Assembly: GCA_000827265.1 (NCBI GenBank)
Contig: KN834881.1
Location: forward strand, 3,070 to 67,069
Reading direction: 5' to 3'
Source: Collybiopsis luxurians FD-317 M1
Taxonomy: Eukaryota > Basidiomycota > Agaricomycetes > Agaricales > Omphalotaceae
DNA: 64,000 nt
Made by a program: the position numbers and the translations under genes
Part shown: piece after piece, positions 22,284-34,929 of the stretch
How positions within the stretch are numbered: position 1 is the first letter of the stretch
How the letters are laid out: each line of letters begins with the position of its first letter
The notes under the pieces: model-generated
The model's database searches: none
Seen by the model: only the letters and a program-made list of their open reading frames with translations
Told to the model about the DNA's origin: nothing

Positions 22284-25200
22284 GTCGTTGTCCTTCATCG
22301 TGTTCACCACTACGAATCTCTCCCCTCGGCTTTAAGCTTCTATTCCAGCTATCTTTCGTGCCAAACATCATCCTGTGAATCCTTACCAGTGCAATCCTGG
22401 CTTAAAGTCTCGCTCCGGAATCTTTCTTCTGCTTTGTTTATACGCCTCTGCAATTTTGGGCACATTAAGAAGGCAATAAGAGGTATCAAATTCCTACGGA
22501 CCCTGTTCTTGACTCGGGTGTGTACTATTTGTAATAGTTACTTTTGAGTCAGCGGAAAGCAAAAAAACCTCGGTCGATCTATGTCCAATCTATCAATCAT
22601 GATTCTCCTTTGGATACTTAGCGCTGCAAGGATTCCGTTCCGAACCTCCGCATGCTCTTGGCGTCGTGAGCACGATTGGTTCACTCGACACAAAAGATTT
22701 AGTTAAATTGATTAAGGCTATTCGAGTTGTTTAAACTAGACAGTGTTCCTCATCCTTGTCGTCCTTCTCATTCAAACTTGCGCAACCTCTGCCAACAACA
22801 CAAAGTCTGAATTTCACACCACCTTGCTCCTCCTCGTTAGTCTAGGCCAGACACATCGGTAACGAGAGCCGAACCGGATTAGCGTAAACGGACCCAACTG
22901 GATGGCGCCACTTGTGTCCTCTTATCGATGAAGCTGATCGAGCTGGATCCGCACACTGCTCATCGCCGCGGTGAGCAGGCTGAGTAAGATAACTACAGCT
23001 ACAGAATAAATATATCGCGTTGAAGGCTTACCCTACCGTTTCAATGCTAGGAATTAGGTGAGCTGGAGCGGAATGTTTCCAGGGGACAAAGGCAGTATAT
23101 TGATATAGAAGGTCGAAGCAAACGAAAGAGAGGGAGGGTAGTAGAAAGTATCTGCATATCGCTCCTCAGAATACAAATGCGAAGAATGGTTTCAGGAGAA
23201 CAGTGAACTTACCTCCGAGTTCTCACATAACTTCAGTTAATATGCCCATTGTTCCTCGATCTTAATTTATTCACTCTCTTCCTCGTCCTAATACCATGCA
23301 CTTGAGGCCCCGAATTCGTGACATCGACGCGTGGCTCTGACTCTAATTGGGGTGCAGCTCTGCTGGTGACGGGGAAAGTGATGATAATCGTGCGACGGAA
23401 GAGGTACATATGTCGGAGGATGCGAGCAAGATAAGCCGGTGGTGACGCTCCATAGCCAGTCCATCACGACAGTATTGTGTCTACAAGGGACTAACGTATG
23501 CTAGAAAGAAGCGAAAGACAAATGAATCTACAGGAGTGTTGAAGTAGATCAAGAGAAAGTTTGTCAGTAAGGGAGTCAATTCCGAGTCAAGAATCGGTTA
23601 TATGGGTAACAGCGGAGCTACCAACATGTGTTGTGGAAGAAGGATTATGTGGCCAAGGAGCAACCAGCCTTTAAATAACTCCTCAGAGTTCGAGTATGAA
23701 AGATGATAACACGAAGAGAGTAAGCGCCTAAATCTTGCCGGCAAGCCGGGCCGTGATGTGAATAGCCGTTTGCCCTTTTCCGCCCACGGCGAGCAAAGCT
23801 CTTCATTGATTTATTTCCTATCAACCCTTTTCCATAGACCTCTCCCCTTTTTCAACGCGTACTACGATTACCTCACGCAAACCTGATGAACCTTAAACTA
23901 CAAAACTCGATACTAGAAGCAATAAAGCGTTTCCTGATACGTTTGTGTGTGAAAGCTAATATCATTTTATGTGGATAAGATATTCTCAGATGCTGGAGAG
24001 GATAAGAAACGGGCTCAAGGTACGCTCGAATCGAGTTCGTTTGACTTCTTTGTTAGGCTAATTTTCATCTCTTCGCTATGCAGATTTTTTTTCGAGTATT
24101 TCCTACATGCGATGTACAGCTATCTGCATATTTTAATCGATAATTTTGCATTCATTATGCAACTTCGAGGTTCCATTGAACCTGCCCGTTGAGGCTAAGC
24201 CTCTTTTTCTGCTTCTCGCCGTCCAATACGCATTACGCATAATAGCGTCGCTAAAAGGAGAGTATGCGGGCTTTCATGAATGTGCTACCCACTTTTGAAC
24301 ATCAAAGGCTCAACGGAGACTCGCAGAACCGATGGACTGTTAGTTCTCAAGATGAGGGCTCGAGGTAAGCCTGATGACAGTTCTATCTTTGGTCTCGTCT
24401 CAAACGTTCAAGCTATAGGATGACTTGCACGCAGTTTACACGACTTTCCCTATTGACCTTTTCCATCTGAATTCCGACATACGGCGTCGGAAGAAAAACT
24501 CGAAATCAATCTGCTCAAACGACTGCGAATTACTCAGAGCACCACTATCGACGGAACCCACAAAATAGCTTAGGACTCAGAGTATCCGAATTAGCCTGCG
24601 GCGGCATATCCAAATCCAAACAAAGAGTTACTCGCTATTGGAGGGTAGAAAGTGGATTTGAGTGCTGGAGAGATGATTCGAGGCACGGGCGTAAAGGTGT
24701 GCTCGCTCTGATTTCATTCGGTTTCTTCGTCAAGCTGATTTCATCGTTTCTGCCTCCAGTTTCTATGTATTCTTCTACATACGAACATTGTATACCGTAA
24801 TTTCAGTCTCAACTCGTCATTTCAGCTCCGTCTTCCTTCAACAGTGCTAGCTCAACCATTGCTGTCATAACTGCTGTATTCGGCAACCCTCGACGGAAAA
24901 ACTGTAGATGGCGGAGAGCCAGTCGAAGATGACGCTGATACTGGATGTGAGCATCCAGATCCGGAAGACCTGCGCCTAGGTAGCTGAGGAGAAGCGCTTG
25001 CCCTTGAAGTAAGGCCAGAAGATGACGTATAATAGCATCTTCAAAGGTCGAAATGCCTGCAGCGTTAGTCCGCCCGGGACTGAGGCAGGATACGTGGAGG
25101 GTCTGGTGAGAGCGTGACGCGTCGGAGAGAGGGAGATGGATTGAATTCTGCCCTAGTCGACAATGGCATGGGGAGAGAGGATGATGCTCCGGCGATGGAT

Positions 25201-27000
25201 TGTGCGCTATGTCAGCGTATAGAAAATGTGTAACCTGATTGCCGTTGTAATCGTACATAGATCGAGGCGTTCGAGTATTCTCTATAACCGGTATCAAGTG
25301 GAAGTCTCAGCCTCGCTGGACGAGCAGCTGCAGGCTCGGACTGCGAACGTGAGACGTGAGAGGTGTCGGACTGGTGGATCATGCTGCAGAGCACGTTGAG
25401 CTGGGAAGAAATTGGCATCAGAGAAGAAACGGTGCGAAATAAGGATTGACGCAACTGTTACTGTGGCCAGGTTTGAACAAACGTCATTCCTTACCGGCTC
25501 AATTTCATTCTGCGTGTGTACGTTACTGAAAGTTGACCGAGACAAGTCTGAGTAGAGCAAGAAAGGGAGTACGCATTAGCGACTCCATGAACCCCAATGA
25601 AGTGTTTAGAAACTTACGAGCGACTTGATCTCTGCTCCCAGCATTGCCTTCTATGCCCAAGTATACCCGCAGGCATATCATCGACGCCTCACGCTCCCCT
25701 GCATGTCGTTCTCGCCGCACCCTCACCCCTTCAAAAGCCGACAATGACGGCCCTATCAGGCATACCATCTAGCTCTTCGTCCCTGTTGTTGTTACTAGGG
25801 ATTACAGGCATCTAGTCGAGGTCGAAATATTCGGTTCGGGAGAGTTGAGGGTCATCGGGGCCATGTCGTTATCTTCTGCACTATCAGTTCGGGAGCCGAT
25901 GGCAGTAGGGAGACGTGTGGATGCAAGATAGAACGGGTTCATATCTCGTATCACCAACTACCCGCCACCTGCTGCGTCCCGATTCTTTATCCCATTCCAA
26001 TTGCTCACTGTCCGACACAAAGAATATAGTTGTGGCCGAGAAGCATGCACAACGCTTTTAATCGTACCCCTGTTCCCACCTTCTCCGGTGGGAGACGAGG
26101 CTGGATGTGGATGCGAGGAGAAATGCGAGGAGGATGAAGGGTCACCCCCACCCCCACCACCGAACCCTGAATACCCCAAATTGGCCGCTCCACGAATACC
26201 AACACCGGTGGTGAGGGAGGTAGTGGTGGCTATAGCGAGGGACATGTCGGGTAAGAAGTGGTAGTTGAATGCTCCGGGAGATGTATGAGGGACGGTAGGT
26301 GACGTAGTGGGAGTGGTTGCGGTTCTGGCTGTGGTTGTGGTTGCGGTAGCGGTCTTCTTCAAAAAAGAACCTCCATCGTGGACGAGCATCCTCAGGGGCA
26401 TACTCATATCGTCATCGTCCTCACACTCTCCTGCACCTCGTTCTCCTCGTCCCACCATCGCCCTTTGCAAACGTCCATGAGGACGATCCACGAATGTCCC
26501 ATCCCTGGCAGTTACATTGCGTGTGCCGCATTTCGTTGGGTTACGACCACAGTTTTTAATCCCGACTAACACCGACGATAGGTTTAGGTTTGGTGGGGTG
26601 GAGGGGAAAGGACCACGATGTATAACTGAAGTCGCGTATCAAAATGAATATTGGAACGAGTCATAGGATGAAAAATAAAAACCTTAGTTCCTTTGGCAGA
26701 AGCGTATAACGTGTGTGTGTTCAGAAGATAACGCGTTTCATCTAATAGAAAAATGCTCGAAATGATGAGAAAAAAGGTAGAAATTATACAAGAATTTGCT
26801 ATCACCTGTGTATACACAAATACCGATATCTTCAGCAAAGATTTCTCCGATTTCCTTAATTCTTCTCAGGGAGGGAATACGGGAAAATGACTGGTGAGGA
26901 CAAAACGTTGGCGTTGCGGATGGACAAGTGCCTATTCAGAGGAGTTCGAGAGTAGTCTTCGTGTTTAGATATGTATAATCTTGTCAAGTTGTCGTGGAAT
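22284..27000. other. Spacer B: CpG-rich duplicated segment, second copy
   Basis: This is the paralogue of spacer A (415-5530), in the same order and orientation. No domain is recognised. The longest conserved frames are on the minus strand: 26572-25958 (204 residues: an acidic CEDDDDMSMP part, a Thr-rich TATATTTTARTATTPTTSPT part, then SPGAF and Gly/Ser-rich sequence) and 25297-24809 (162 residues, with FEDAIIRHLLALLQGQALLL). In spacer A the counterparts are frameshifted. A DDMP/DGMP motif recurs (near 25760, 25670 and 26405), hinting at a multi-exon acidic repeat protein, but this is speculative. Confidence 0.45.
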
Positions 27001-28886
27001 CAGCCGACCGAAATCCCACAAAGATATTGAACCCATACCTTTCAATACGATGAACAATCCCTTCCCGTTTCTGTACTTATCCGTCCTTTCGCAAGTACCC
27101 TTGGTCGAATACTTCCAGAATCCAAATACGGTTGCCTGAGCGAAGGAGGAGCACGACTGAGTGAAAGAATGGAAAACCTAAGAGGAAAGAATAAAGAGAA
27201 AGAGGAAGGGGGAACAGAAGAACAAACAGTATGAAATGCACGGCCAGGCCATCATCAACATCGTGTACAGCGTAAACCGATTCGTGCTTTCCCTTTATTC
27301 ACTAAAAGGGTAACTATTGCGTAATGTATTCGGTTATCCCGATCCGATTCCGATCGCTGAACGGTCACGAGAATCTTTTTTTGACGTGCCTTCTATCCTC
27401 ATTCCCACGTCGCCATCGATCGATTGATCATTTTTCCACATCCAAATCTGTCGTGGGCGTCTATTCGACTTTTCGGAGGATAAAGAAATCGCCGGGGCGG
27501 AGTACTATTACTATCAGTATGGGTACTTGTCAGGCATTATCGCTGCAAGAATCTGTCTCTCGGAAGGGCACTACATCACTATCAGTTGTGCTGTCAGTTG
27601 AGGCTTTATGCTCCGCCCAAGCGAGATCCTTCCTCAGACAGACAAATTCGGAGATTCGCCCAACTCCGAGGGATTTACAGGCACACGTCGGTGTAGATCT
27701 CTGCGTGTCGCTCATGAGGTATTACACCAATGAGTAAACAAACAGGTGCAGTGGAACGAGGGATCTAAGGAGCCTTTCATTGACCCAGTGTTGGTCTGTT
27801 GGAGCAGGTACATAAAACCGCTTGATCTCAAACCTGCGGCACATGCAACAGCGACCCTTCCCTAATAAAAGCCAGACCACTCATGATGTCAAAGAGCAAC
27901 CAGTGGGACTTGTACAATAACTCAAAGCCTAGGAAAACCTGCAGAAATGATTCATAACAATGCACATTGCTATCATTTCATATGTGAGTTGGGCTTGCCC
28001 CACATTTCCGAAATAAATGGCTGCACCTGTAGTGTAAGATGTACAGCAAATTAGTCTTTTACTCAACAATTTCAATATCTTGACAAAGCAAATAGAACAC
28101 TTTACCCTCAAGAGAATTGTGGACCATATGAGAATGGCACACTCAAGCCTCGGAGAGATTGATCATTGAATGCGATAACTATGGATGCATATACCAACTG
28201 GGTAGAAATTTTAAACTACCTTTTCTTGTGACTAGCCTGTGGGATGTTAAGCACCACAGAGAGTGGCCGCTTCATCAACTGTTTTGTAAGATTAATAAAG
28301 TCTTGTCAACTTCAGATTCAAGATCTCTGCTATGCAATTGTTACATTGGTGAGTGGGACACTCAAAATTATTTTATTCGTACACATTAGTTCAAACAACC
28401 CTTACCTCAAGGATGATTATAAAACAACAAAATTCCAATGTGACACACTTGGTGTCAGTAGCCAACTGCGAAATTGGTACATTTCCAGTACAGCCTGACC
28501 AAGGCTGGACTCAATTTAACCTATCAAGGTATCAAGGACTGAAACCATGCTGAATGAGTGAAACCAGTTCATTTTACATAAATATATTATATTTTTCAAG
28601 CTACATCCTGTGGCGCTTAGCTACTGCAAACCGGTAAACAGGTTGTATAGGTAGTCAAAAGAAAGAAGAAAGGAAATATCACAAGATCATACAGAGATGC
28701 AGAACGGCAAATTTGATTTCAGAGTTATATGTCAAGCTACAGCAGGAAGGAAGACAAATGAACAATGAAGAAAGAAAAAAAGGAAAAAAGGGACAATAGC
28801 ACATTTGAATGATCTGCTAAATAAGGAAGTCAGCAGTGTGTTATGAAAATTGAGAGAAGAACTTACATTGGGCATGATGCAGAAAT
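27001..28886. other. 3' flank of NWD gene C
   Basis: This is the uninterrupted paralogue of 5531-8227 and 15950-17937. It contains the same candidate minus-strand exon, shortened by indels (VQKREGIVHRIER near 27090-27040), and otherwise no gene I can support. The plus-strand ORF at 27324-27737 has counterparts at 5844-6251 and 16496-16726, but the DNA between the copies is conserved in all frames and the ORF ends differ, so I do not call it. Confidence 0.45.
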
Positions 28887-30714
28887 TCAGGTAGAGTTGC
28901 AACATTGAGTCCATCGTGTTCCATGCACAAAATTGGACCAGTCCACGGACAGAGCACAATCTTGAGCATCAGCTGGGATAGTGAGAACACCCCTCATATG
29001 AGGAAGCCAAAGAATGAGTGGTCCATTTTTAGAATGGAGCCAGCCATGGTTATCAATATAACCTGATGAAATACCAGGAGGCAATTGCAAAGTGGGGGCA
29101 TCATGTAGACCTGACTGGATCCTCCAAATTCTTAGTGTCTTATCATGAGAACCAAACACCACATATTGACCATCAGGAGAATATGCCACTGACATAACCC
29201 AATCAGTGTGGCCTTTGAGTGGCTCCCCAACCTGTACACCTGTTTGAGCATTCCAAATTCTTACTGTCTTATCTCTGGAGCCAGACACCACATATTGACC
29301 ATCAGGTGAATATGCCACTGACATAACCTCCCTAGTGTGGCCTTTGAGTGGCTTCCCAACCTGCACACCTGTTTGAGCATTCCAAATTCTTACTGTCTCA
29401 TCTCTAGAGCCAGACACCACATATTGACCATCAGGTGAATATGCCACTGAGGTAATGTCATTTCTGTGGCCTTTGAGTGGCTCCCCAACCTGCACACCTG
29501 TTTGAGCATTCCAAATTCTTACTGTATGATCATGAGAGGCAGACACTACATGTTGACCATCAGGTGAGTATGCCACTGAGACAACCCAATTAGTGTGGCC
29601 TTTGAGTGGCACCTCAACCTGCACACCAGGGTGAGCATTCCAAATTCTTACTGTCTGATCATAAGAGCCAGACACCACATATTGACCATCAGGTGAATAT
29701 GTCACTGAGCTAACCCAATTAGTGTGGCCTTTGAGTGGCTCCCCAACCTGCACACCTGTTTGAGCATTCCAAATTCTTACTATCTCATCATTAGACCCAG
29801 ACACCACAGATTGACCATCAGGTGAATATGCCACTGAGGGAATGCCAGTTCTGAAGCCTTTGAGTGGCTCCCCAACCTGCACACCTGTATGAGCATTCCA
29901 AATTCTTACTGTCTTATCTGAAGAGCCAGACACCACATATTGACCATCAGGTGAATATGCCACTGAGGTGACCAAACTAGTGTGGCCTTTGAGTGGGTCC
30001 CCAACCTGCACACCTGTTTGAGCATTCCAAATTCTTACTGTCTTATTGTCAGAGCCAGACACCACATATTGACCATCAGGTGAATATCCCACTGACCTAA
30101 CCCAACCAGTGTGGCCTTTGAGTGGGTCCCCAACCTGCACACCTGTTTGAGCATCCCAAATTCTTACTGTCGTATCTTTAGAGCCAGACACCACATATTG
30201 ACCATCAGTTGAATATGCTACTGACTGAACCCAATCTGTGTGGCCTTTGAGTGGCTCCCCAATCTGCACACCTGTTTGAGCATTCCAAATTCTTACTGTC
30301 TTACATCTGAAAAAATACCTTATGCCTAGGCTCCCATAGGTTTCCATGGAGTGGCATCAGGGTTTCCCCAGTAGAACTGGGTTGCCAGGGTTGCCCTGGC
30401 ACCACAGGCACCTTCAAGAGGCCCAAGGACACCCCCCCATTTTTGTGGCAACTGAAACAGCCTGAAAGCTTACATGGTGCACTCAGTCAGTTTTAGAGAT
30501 AATAAAAGATCCCTGGGGATCCCTGGAGCATCCTAGGGCATCCTGAAAATCTTTAGGACCCCTGATTAGTCCTAAGGATGACCTGAGATCAAGGAATATT
30601 CTTAAACATATATTGGTAAATCTTATTGTTCTTGCACACTTATCATAAACCAAGCAAAGATATATATTACTGATGATATAAATTACAGCAAGTATCATTC
30701 CTGCCTCCTTCCTT

Positions 30715-31195
30715 CACTCTAACTCTGACTCTCTTCCATCTTCTTCCCCTCTCTTACCCCTGCCCCTCCTCACCCTCACCCTGCCCCTCCTCACCCTCAC
30801 CCCACCCATACCCTCATCCTGCCCCTCCTCACCCTCACCCTCATCATGCCCCTGCCCCTTCACCCTCACCCTGCCCCTGCCCCTTACCCTCACCCTCACC
30901 CTTACCCTCATCCTGCCCCTCACCCTCACCCTGCCCCTCTTCATCTTCATCCTCATCCTTACCCTGCCCCTCCTCACCCTCATCCTCACCCTGCCCCTCT
31001 TCATCCTCATCCTCACCCTCACCCTTATCCTCACCCTACCCCTCCTCACCCTCACCCTGCCCCTCCTCATCCTCACCCTGCCCCTCCTCACCCTCACCCT
31101 CATCCTCACCCTGCCCCTCCTCACCCTGCTCCTCCTCACCCTTACCCTCACCCTCCACCTCCTCACCCTCACCCTCCACCTCCTCATCCTCCAGA
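30715..31195. repeat. Polypyrimidine minisatellite (CCCTCACCCTGCCCCT-like)
   Basis: About 480 bp of degenerate CCTCACCCTCACCCTGCCCC repeats, almost purine-free on the plus strand. The long ORFs on both strands (for example RVRRGRVRMR on the minus strand) are low-complexity artefacts. The minus strand has regularly spaced G-runs. Confidence 0.95.
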
Positions 31196-31384
31196 GCTAG
31201 TAAAAGACTAAGAAACAAAGGCAACTAAGGAAGGTGGTGGTTGAGGAGAAAGAGAAGTTAAGTCAAAACTCGAGTCATTCCTGGATTAAATACCAACATT
31301 GGTCACATGATACTTTCCCAGGTGCACAGACCAATCACATGATTTTAAAAAACTCGCACCATTTTTATAAGAAATTAAAGCAGA

Positions 31385-32290
31385 AGGAAAGAAGGAAGAG
31401 AGAGTCAGAGTGAGGAAGTGTGCAGAGTTGAAAAAGGTAAAGGAGGAGGAGAAGGAGAAAAAAGATGAGGGTAAGGGGGGGAGGAGGTAAGGGTGGGTAA
31501 GGGGAAGAAGGGGTGGAGGAGGTGAGATAGGGTGTGAGGGTGAGAGAGGATGAGGGGATGAGGGAGGATAAGAGAGGGTGAGGGGGTGAGGGAGGGTGAG
31601 AGGGTGAGATGGTGAGGGGGGGGTGAGGGGGTAAGGGAGGGTAAGGGGGTGAGAGAAGGTGAGGGGGTGAGAGAAGGTGAGGGGATGAGAGAGGGTGAGA
31701 GAGTGAGGGAGAGTGAGGGAGTGAGGGAGGGTGAGGAGATGAAGGGGGGTGAGGGAGTGAGGGAGGGTGAGGGGGTAAAAGAGAGTGAGGGGGTGAGGGA
31801 GTGAGAGAGGGTGAGGGGGTGAGGGAGGGTGAGGGAGTGAGGGAGTGAGGGGATGAGGAAGGGTAAGGGGGGAAGGGTGAGAGGGTGAGAAGGTTGAGAG
31901 AGGGTGAGAAGGGTGAGGAAGGGTGAGAGAATAAGGGTGAGGAGATGAGGGTGCCAGGTAAGGGTAAGAGTGGAAAGAGAGGGGAGAGTAAAAGTGTCAG
32001 ACAAGAGAAGGGGGTAAGGGGAAGGGTGTAAGATGAGGAGGGATGAAAGATGAGAGTGGGGAGATGAAAGTGCCAGATAAGGGTAAGAATAGAAAGGGGC
32101 AGAGTGAGAGTGCTAGATAGGAGAAGGGGGTAAAGGGGAGAGTAAGAATGAGGGTAAAGGTATGAATGAGAGAGGGTAAGAGAATAAGAGTGAGGATAAG
32201 GGTGAGAATATAGGCAAGGGAGGGTAAGGGTGAGAGAGAGAATAAAGGTAAGAGATGAGGGTGAGAGTTAAAAATGGGAGGTGAGGAGTA
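31385..32290. repeat. Polypurine tract (GAGGGTGAGGGGGTGAGG-like)
   Basis: About 900 bp of degenerate GGTGAGGGAGGGTGAG repeats, nearly pyrimidine-poor on the plus strand. It is roughly the reverse complement in content of the tract at 30715-31195, so the two form an imperfect inverted pair separated by about 190 bp. Triplex, quadruplex or hairpin formation is plausible. Confidence 0.95.
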
Positions 32291-32615
32291 AGGAGTGAAA
32301 AAAGCATGAAGGTACAAATGAAATATCTGAATTGAAATATTGATATATATTTTTCTAAACATGTCTCAAAGACTCCCAGAGATCTCCAAGGATGCCTAGG
32401 ATTTGGCCCAAATCCTAGAGACTCAGAGGCTTCTTCCAGGGAGCCTCCAGGGAGCCTCCAGGGCACCCAGGATTTGGGCCATATCCTGGGCTTACCAGGT
32501 GGCCTAGGTAGTTAGAAGGTTTTGAGGCACTCTCAAGTTCCCTAGGATTTGGCCTAATTCCTGGGACACCTCAGGTAAACTGAGTTTGCCTAGGCTTTAG
32601 GTACTTTTTGTGATG

Positions 32616-32832
32616 TATCCCAAGAGCCAGACACCACATATTGACCATCAGGTGAATATGCCACTGACATAACTGCCTTTGTGTGGCCTTTGAGTGGCTC
32701 CCCAACCTGCACACCTGTTTGAGCATTCCAAATTTGTACTGTTGTATTATCAGAGCCAATGGCCACATATTGACCATCAGGCAAATATGCTACAGAATTC
32801 ACCCTATGTTTTATCTGGATCACATGCAATAT
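32616..32832 (-). repeat. First WD40 repeats of gene C, 5' of the insertion
   Basis: This segment encodes the first, divergent repeat (NSVAYLPDGQYVAIGSDNTT, VQIWNAQTG) and the first half of the second (GHTKAVMSVAYSPDGQYVV, SGSWD) of gene C. It shows that the insertion point lies in the second blade and that the reading frame is still open up to the transposon edge. Confidence 0.85.
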
Positions 32833-33727
32833 TTATTCCCATTTTGCAGCATGTCCACCTCTTGTTACATTTACAGCTTGATTCAGATGGGTAATCAGGT
32901 TTTCCCTCAGCAACAATTCTGAGGGCAAAAGTGTACATCCTGATATATACAGATGTGGAGTACTCTCATGTAATGCAGTGGAAAATATATTTATAAACTT
33001 CTCCAACTCCTGCATTCTTGTCAGAACATTTGTGTCCTAGTTTGGGATCAGTCACTGCTCACTGATTTCTTATTAAATGTTACCTTTATCCTCTGTGCCC
33101 ATTTTGCCATTCTCCTTGTGCTAAGAATTATTATATTCACCTTCCCCATTAAACTCATGCATTCTAGCCAGAATATCATTTGACAACTACTTGTAAAATC
33201 TTTCACCCCATTGACAATCAATTCAGCTACTTTAGCATTCTCCACTCGATTTGTCCACCATTGTGCACTGTACTGTAATTGGGATGAGATATATTGATCA
33301 ATCCTTTTTCCCAAATCTTTCATCTTCCAATTTGGAATTGAAGAAGTTTCCAAATTGCAGATGTTAAATTTTGGTTCTGTCATAAGTACTTTCAAACAGA
33401 TCCTGGCCAAACTCTGGTGTTGGGAAGTTCTTTCAATTTTGAACTCCAATGGACATTGTTCTGAGCTTAAAAATTCTGCCAAAGACAGATGGTAATAGAC
33501 CTTTCTGTTGTTCACATATAACACTGCTTTCAAAATATCAATGACTTTCCTCACTACTGAAGAAGTCAAATTTGACCCCAGCCCAAGCATTGTGGCTAGA
33601 GTATCTATTGTTAAAGACTCAAATGCTGTAACAATCAAGCCTACAATTGATTGGTATTGTTGGTGACATTGTTTATTAGTGAAATATTGCTTCAAAACCT
33701 CCCTATACAGGTCATACAATCCAGTGT

Positions 33728-34202
33728 GTATTACAGTATACTAGGTTTAACTGAATATACTCAAGTACAGTATTTCAGTACAGTAAAGAGCTTATACATA
33801 TACATGTAGTGTGTATATAGTATGGTATAATTGTGATGTACTTGTTTTGACCATGTGAAAATTATTTTGATTGTAGACAGCTCACGGAGTTGCATCATGT
33901 GACTTATGTCAAATTTCAGTTTCTATCAGTTATCTGCAACTAAGAAGGTGTCCTTGTTATGCATTTAGGATAGATTAAAGCATAGTTATATATGTTCAAT
34001 ATAACTTTGCCTTATTTGGTAATATTTACAGCATCACTCCTCAGGTATCCCAAGGATACCTGAGGTTTGCCCAGGATATTGGTCTTTTCTAGGTTACCTG
34101 AGGTTCACCCAGGTTGTACAGGTCACCCAGGTCACCCAGGTCCCTCAGGTTGCTTCAGGTTGCCTCCTAGGTAACCTGAGGCCCAGACTATTTTTTCTGA
34201 TG
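33728..34202. mobile_element. Truncated CATCAGGAAAA-family element, inverted relative to 6501-7266
   Basis: The right end is TTTTTTCTGATG (34191-34202), and the sequence leftwards is the reverse complement of the left half of 6501-7266: CAGACC/CCTGAGG/CCTAGG words, then the AT-rich core with AAGTACAGTATTTCAG. The other terminus is missing; the core abuts the broken NACHT exon of gene C near 33728. The break therefore comes from a deletion or rearrangement, not a simple insertion. The short sequence 34203-34286 next to it matches nothing else here. Confidence 0.75.
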
Positions 34203-34929
34203 CAATGGACAGACTGAATGTGCAAACCAGGAAGTATGTAGGACAACAACAGGACAATTGGGCAGAACACTTTCTATGGCAGAATTCATCAGGAAAACTA
34301 CCCTTGATCTAGGTTAGCCAAGGTACCCTGAATGTCTCTAGGATTCTGGCCTTAGCCAAGGCACCCCTAGGAGCTTTGGGTAGCCTGGGTAGCCTAGGCT
34401 ATGGCCAAATTCCTAAAGACTTTTAAGCTCTCTGAGAGATTTCTGAAGTATCTCTGAAGTGTCTTTGAGGGCTCTCTAGGATTTTGGTTTTAGCCTAGAC
34501 ACCTCTGGGAGCTTTGGGTAGCCTGGGTAACCTGGGCAGCCTAGGCTATGGCCAGAATCCTAGAGACCTTTAAGCTCTCTGAGAGATTTCTGAAGTATCT
34601 CTGAAGTGTCTTTGAGGGCTCTCTGGGGGTCCCTGGGGATCCCTGTGGATCCCTGGAGCAGAAATATTATAAATTATAAATATAATACAAAATTATGTTA
34701 CAAACACATTGTGAAGTATTAATCTCATGTCAATACACAAAAGGAACATTTATATAGCTGGAAATATTCACAGAATTCCACTTTTACAGCTGTTCCGAAA
34801 AATAATAAGACTTGTGTGAAAAATTTTTCCACATGAGATTTTGTGAAATACATAGATGCCCAAGTCCTTTTGTTCACTATCCTTCTACAACTTGAGGCTA
34901 TTTATCTAGCATCCTTCCTGAAATCTGCT

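Larger units (their letters stand above)
30304..32615. mobile_element. DNA transposon, CATCAGGAAAA family, 2312 bp, inserted in WD40 codons of gene C
   Basis: Ends are 28-bp imperfect inverted repeats (30304-30331, starting CATCTGAAAAAATACC; 32588-32615, whose reverse complement starts CATCACAAAAAGTACC), both ending in GCCTAGGC. Flanking TA dinucleotides (30302-30303 and 32616-32617) are the target duplication, as shown by the uninterrupted WD40 repeats (TGGGATAAGACAGT in sense). Subterminal zones (30310-30600 and 32360-32590) are rich in CCTAGG-type words. The centre consists of two low-complexity tracts and has no gene. Confidence 0.9.
28887..33735 (-). pseudogene. NWD gene C, split by a transposon and truncated at the 5' side
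   Basis: Two parts of one gene flank the transposon at 30304-32615. The upstream part has the C-terminal half of the NACHT region (33719-33084: YDLYREVLKQYFTNKQ; HLSLAEFLSSEQC), an intact 47-nt intron (33083-33037) and a WD40 start (MQELEKFINIFSTALHEST; two repeats, the second stopping at SGSWD). The downstream part (30301-28887) resumes in the same codon with KTVRIWNAQTG and gives nine more repeats and the C-terminal cap. Removing the transposon and one TA would rejoin the frame, making 11 repeats. The P-loop half of NACHT and all N-terminal exons are missing: homology stops near 33728 at a truncated transposon. Remaining frames are open. Confidence 0.9.

Noticed and set aside
30714..31211. 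Long ORFs on both strands (Arg/Val-rich and Pro/His-rich)
   Set aside because: They translate a degenerate CCCTCACCC minisatellite; any frame stays open in such sequence.
31405..32362. Ser/Leu/Pro-rich minus-strand ORFs
   Set aside because: Same reason, from the polypurine tract; no start context or domain.
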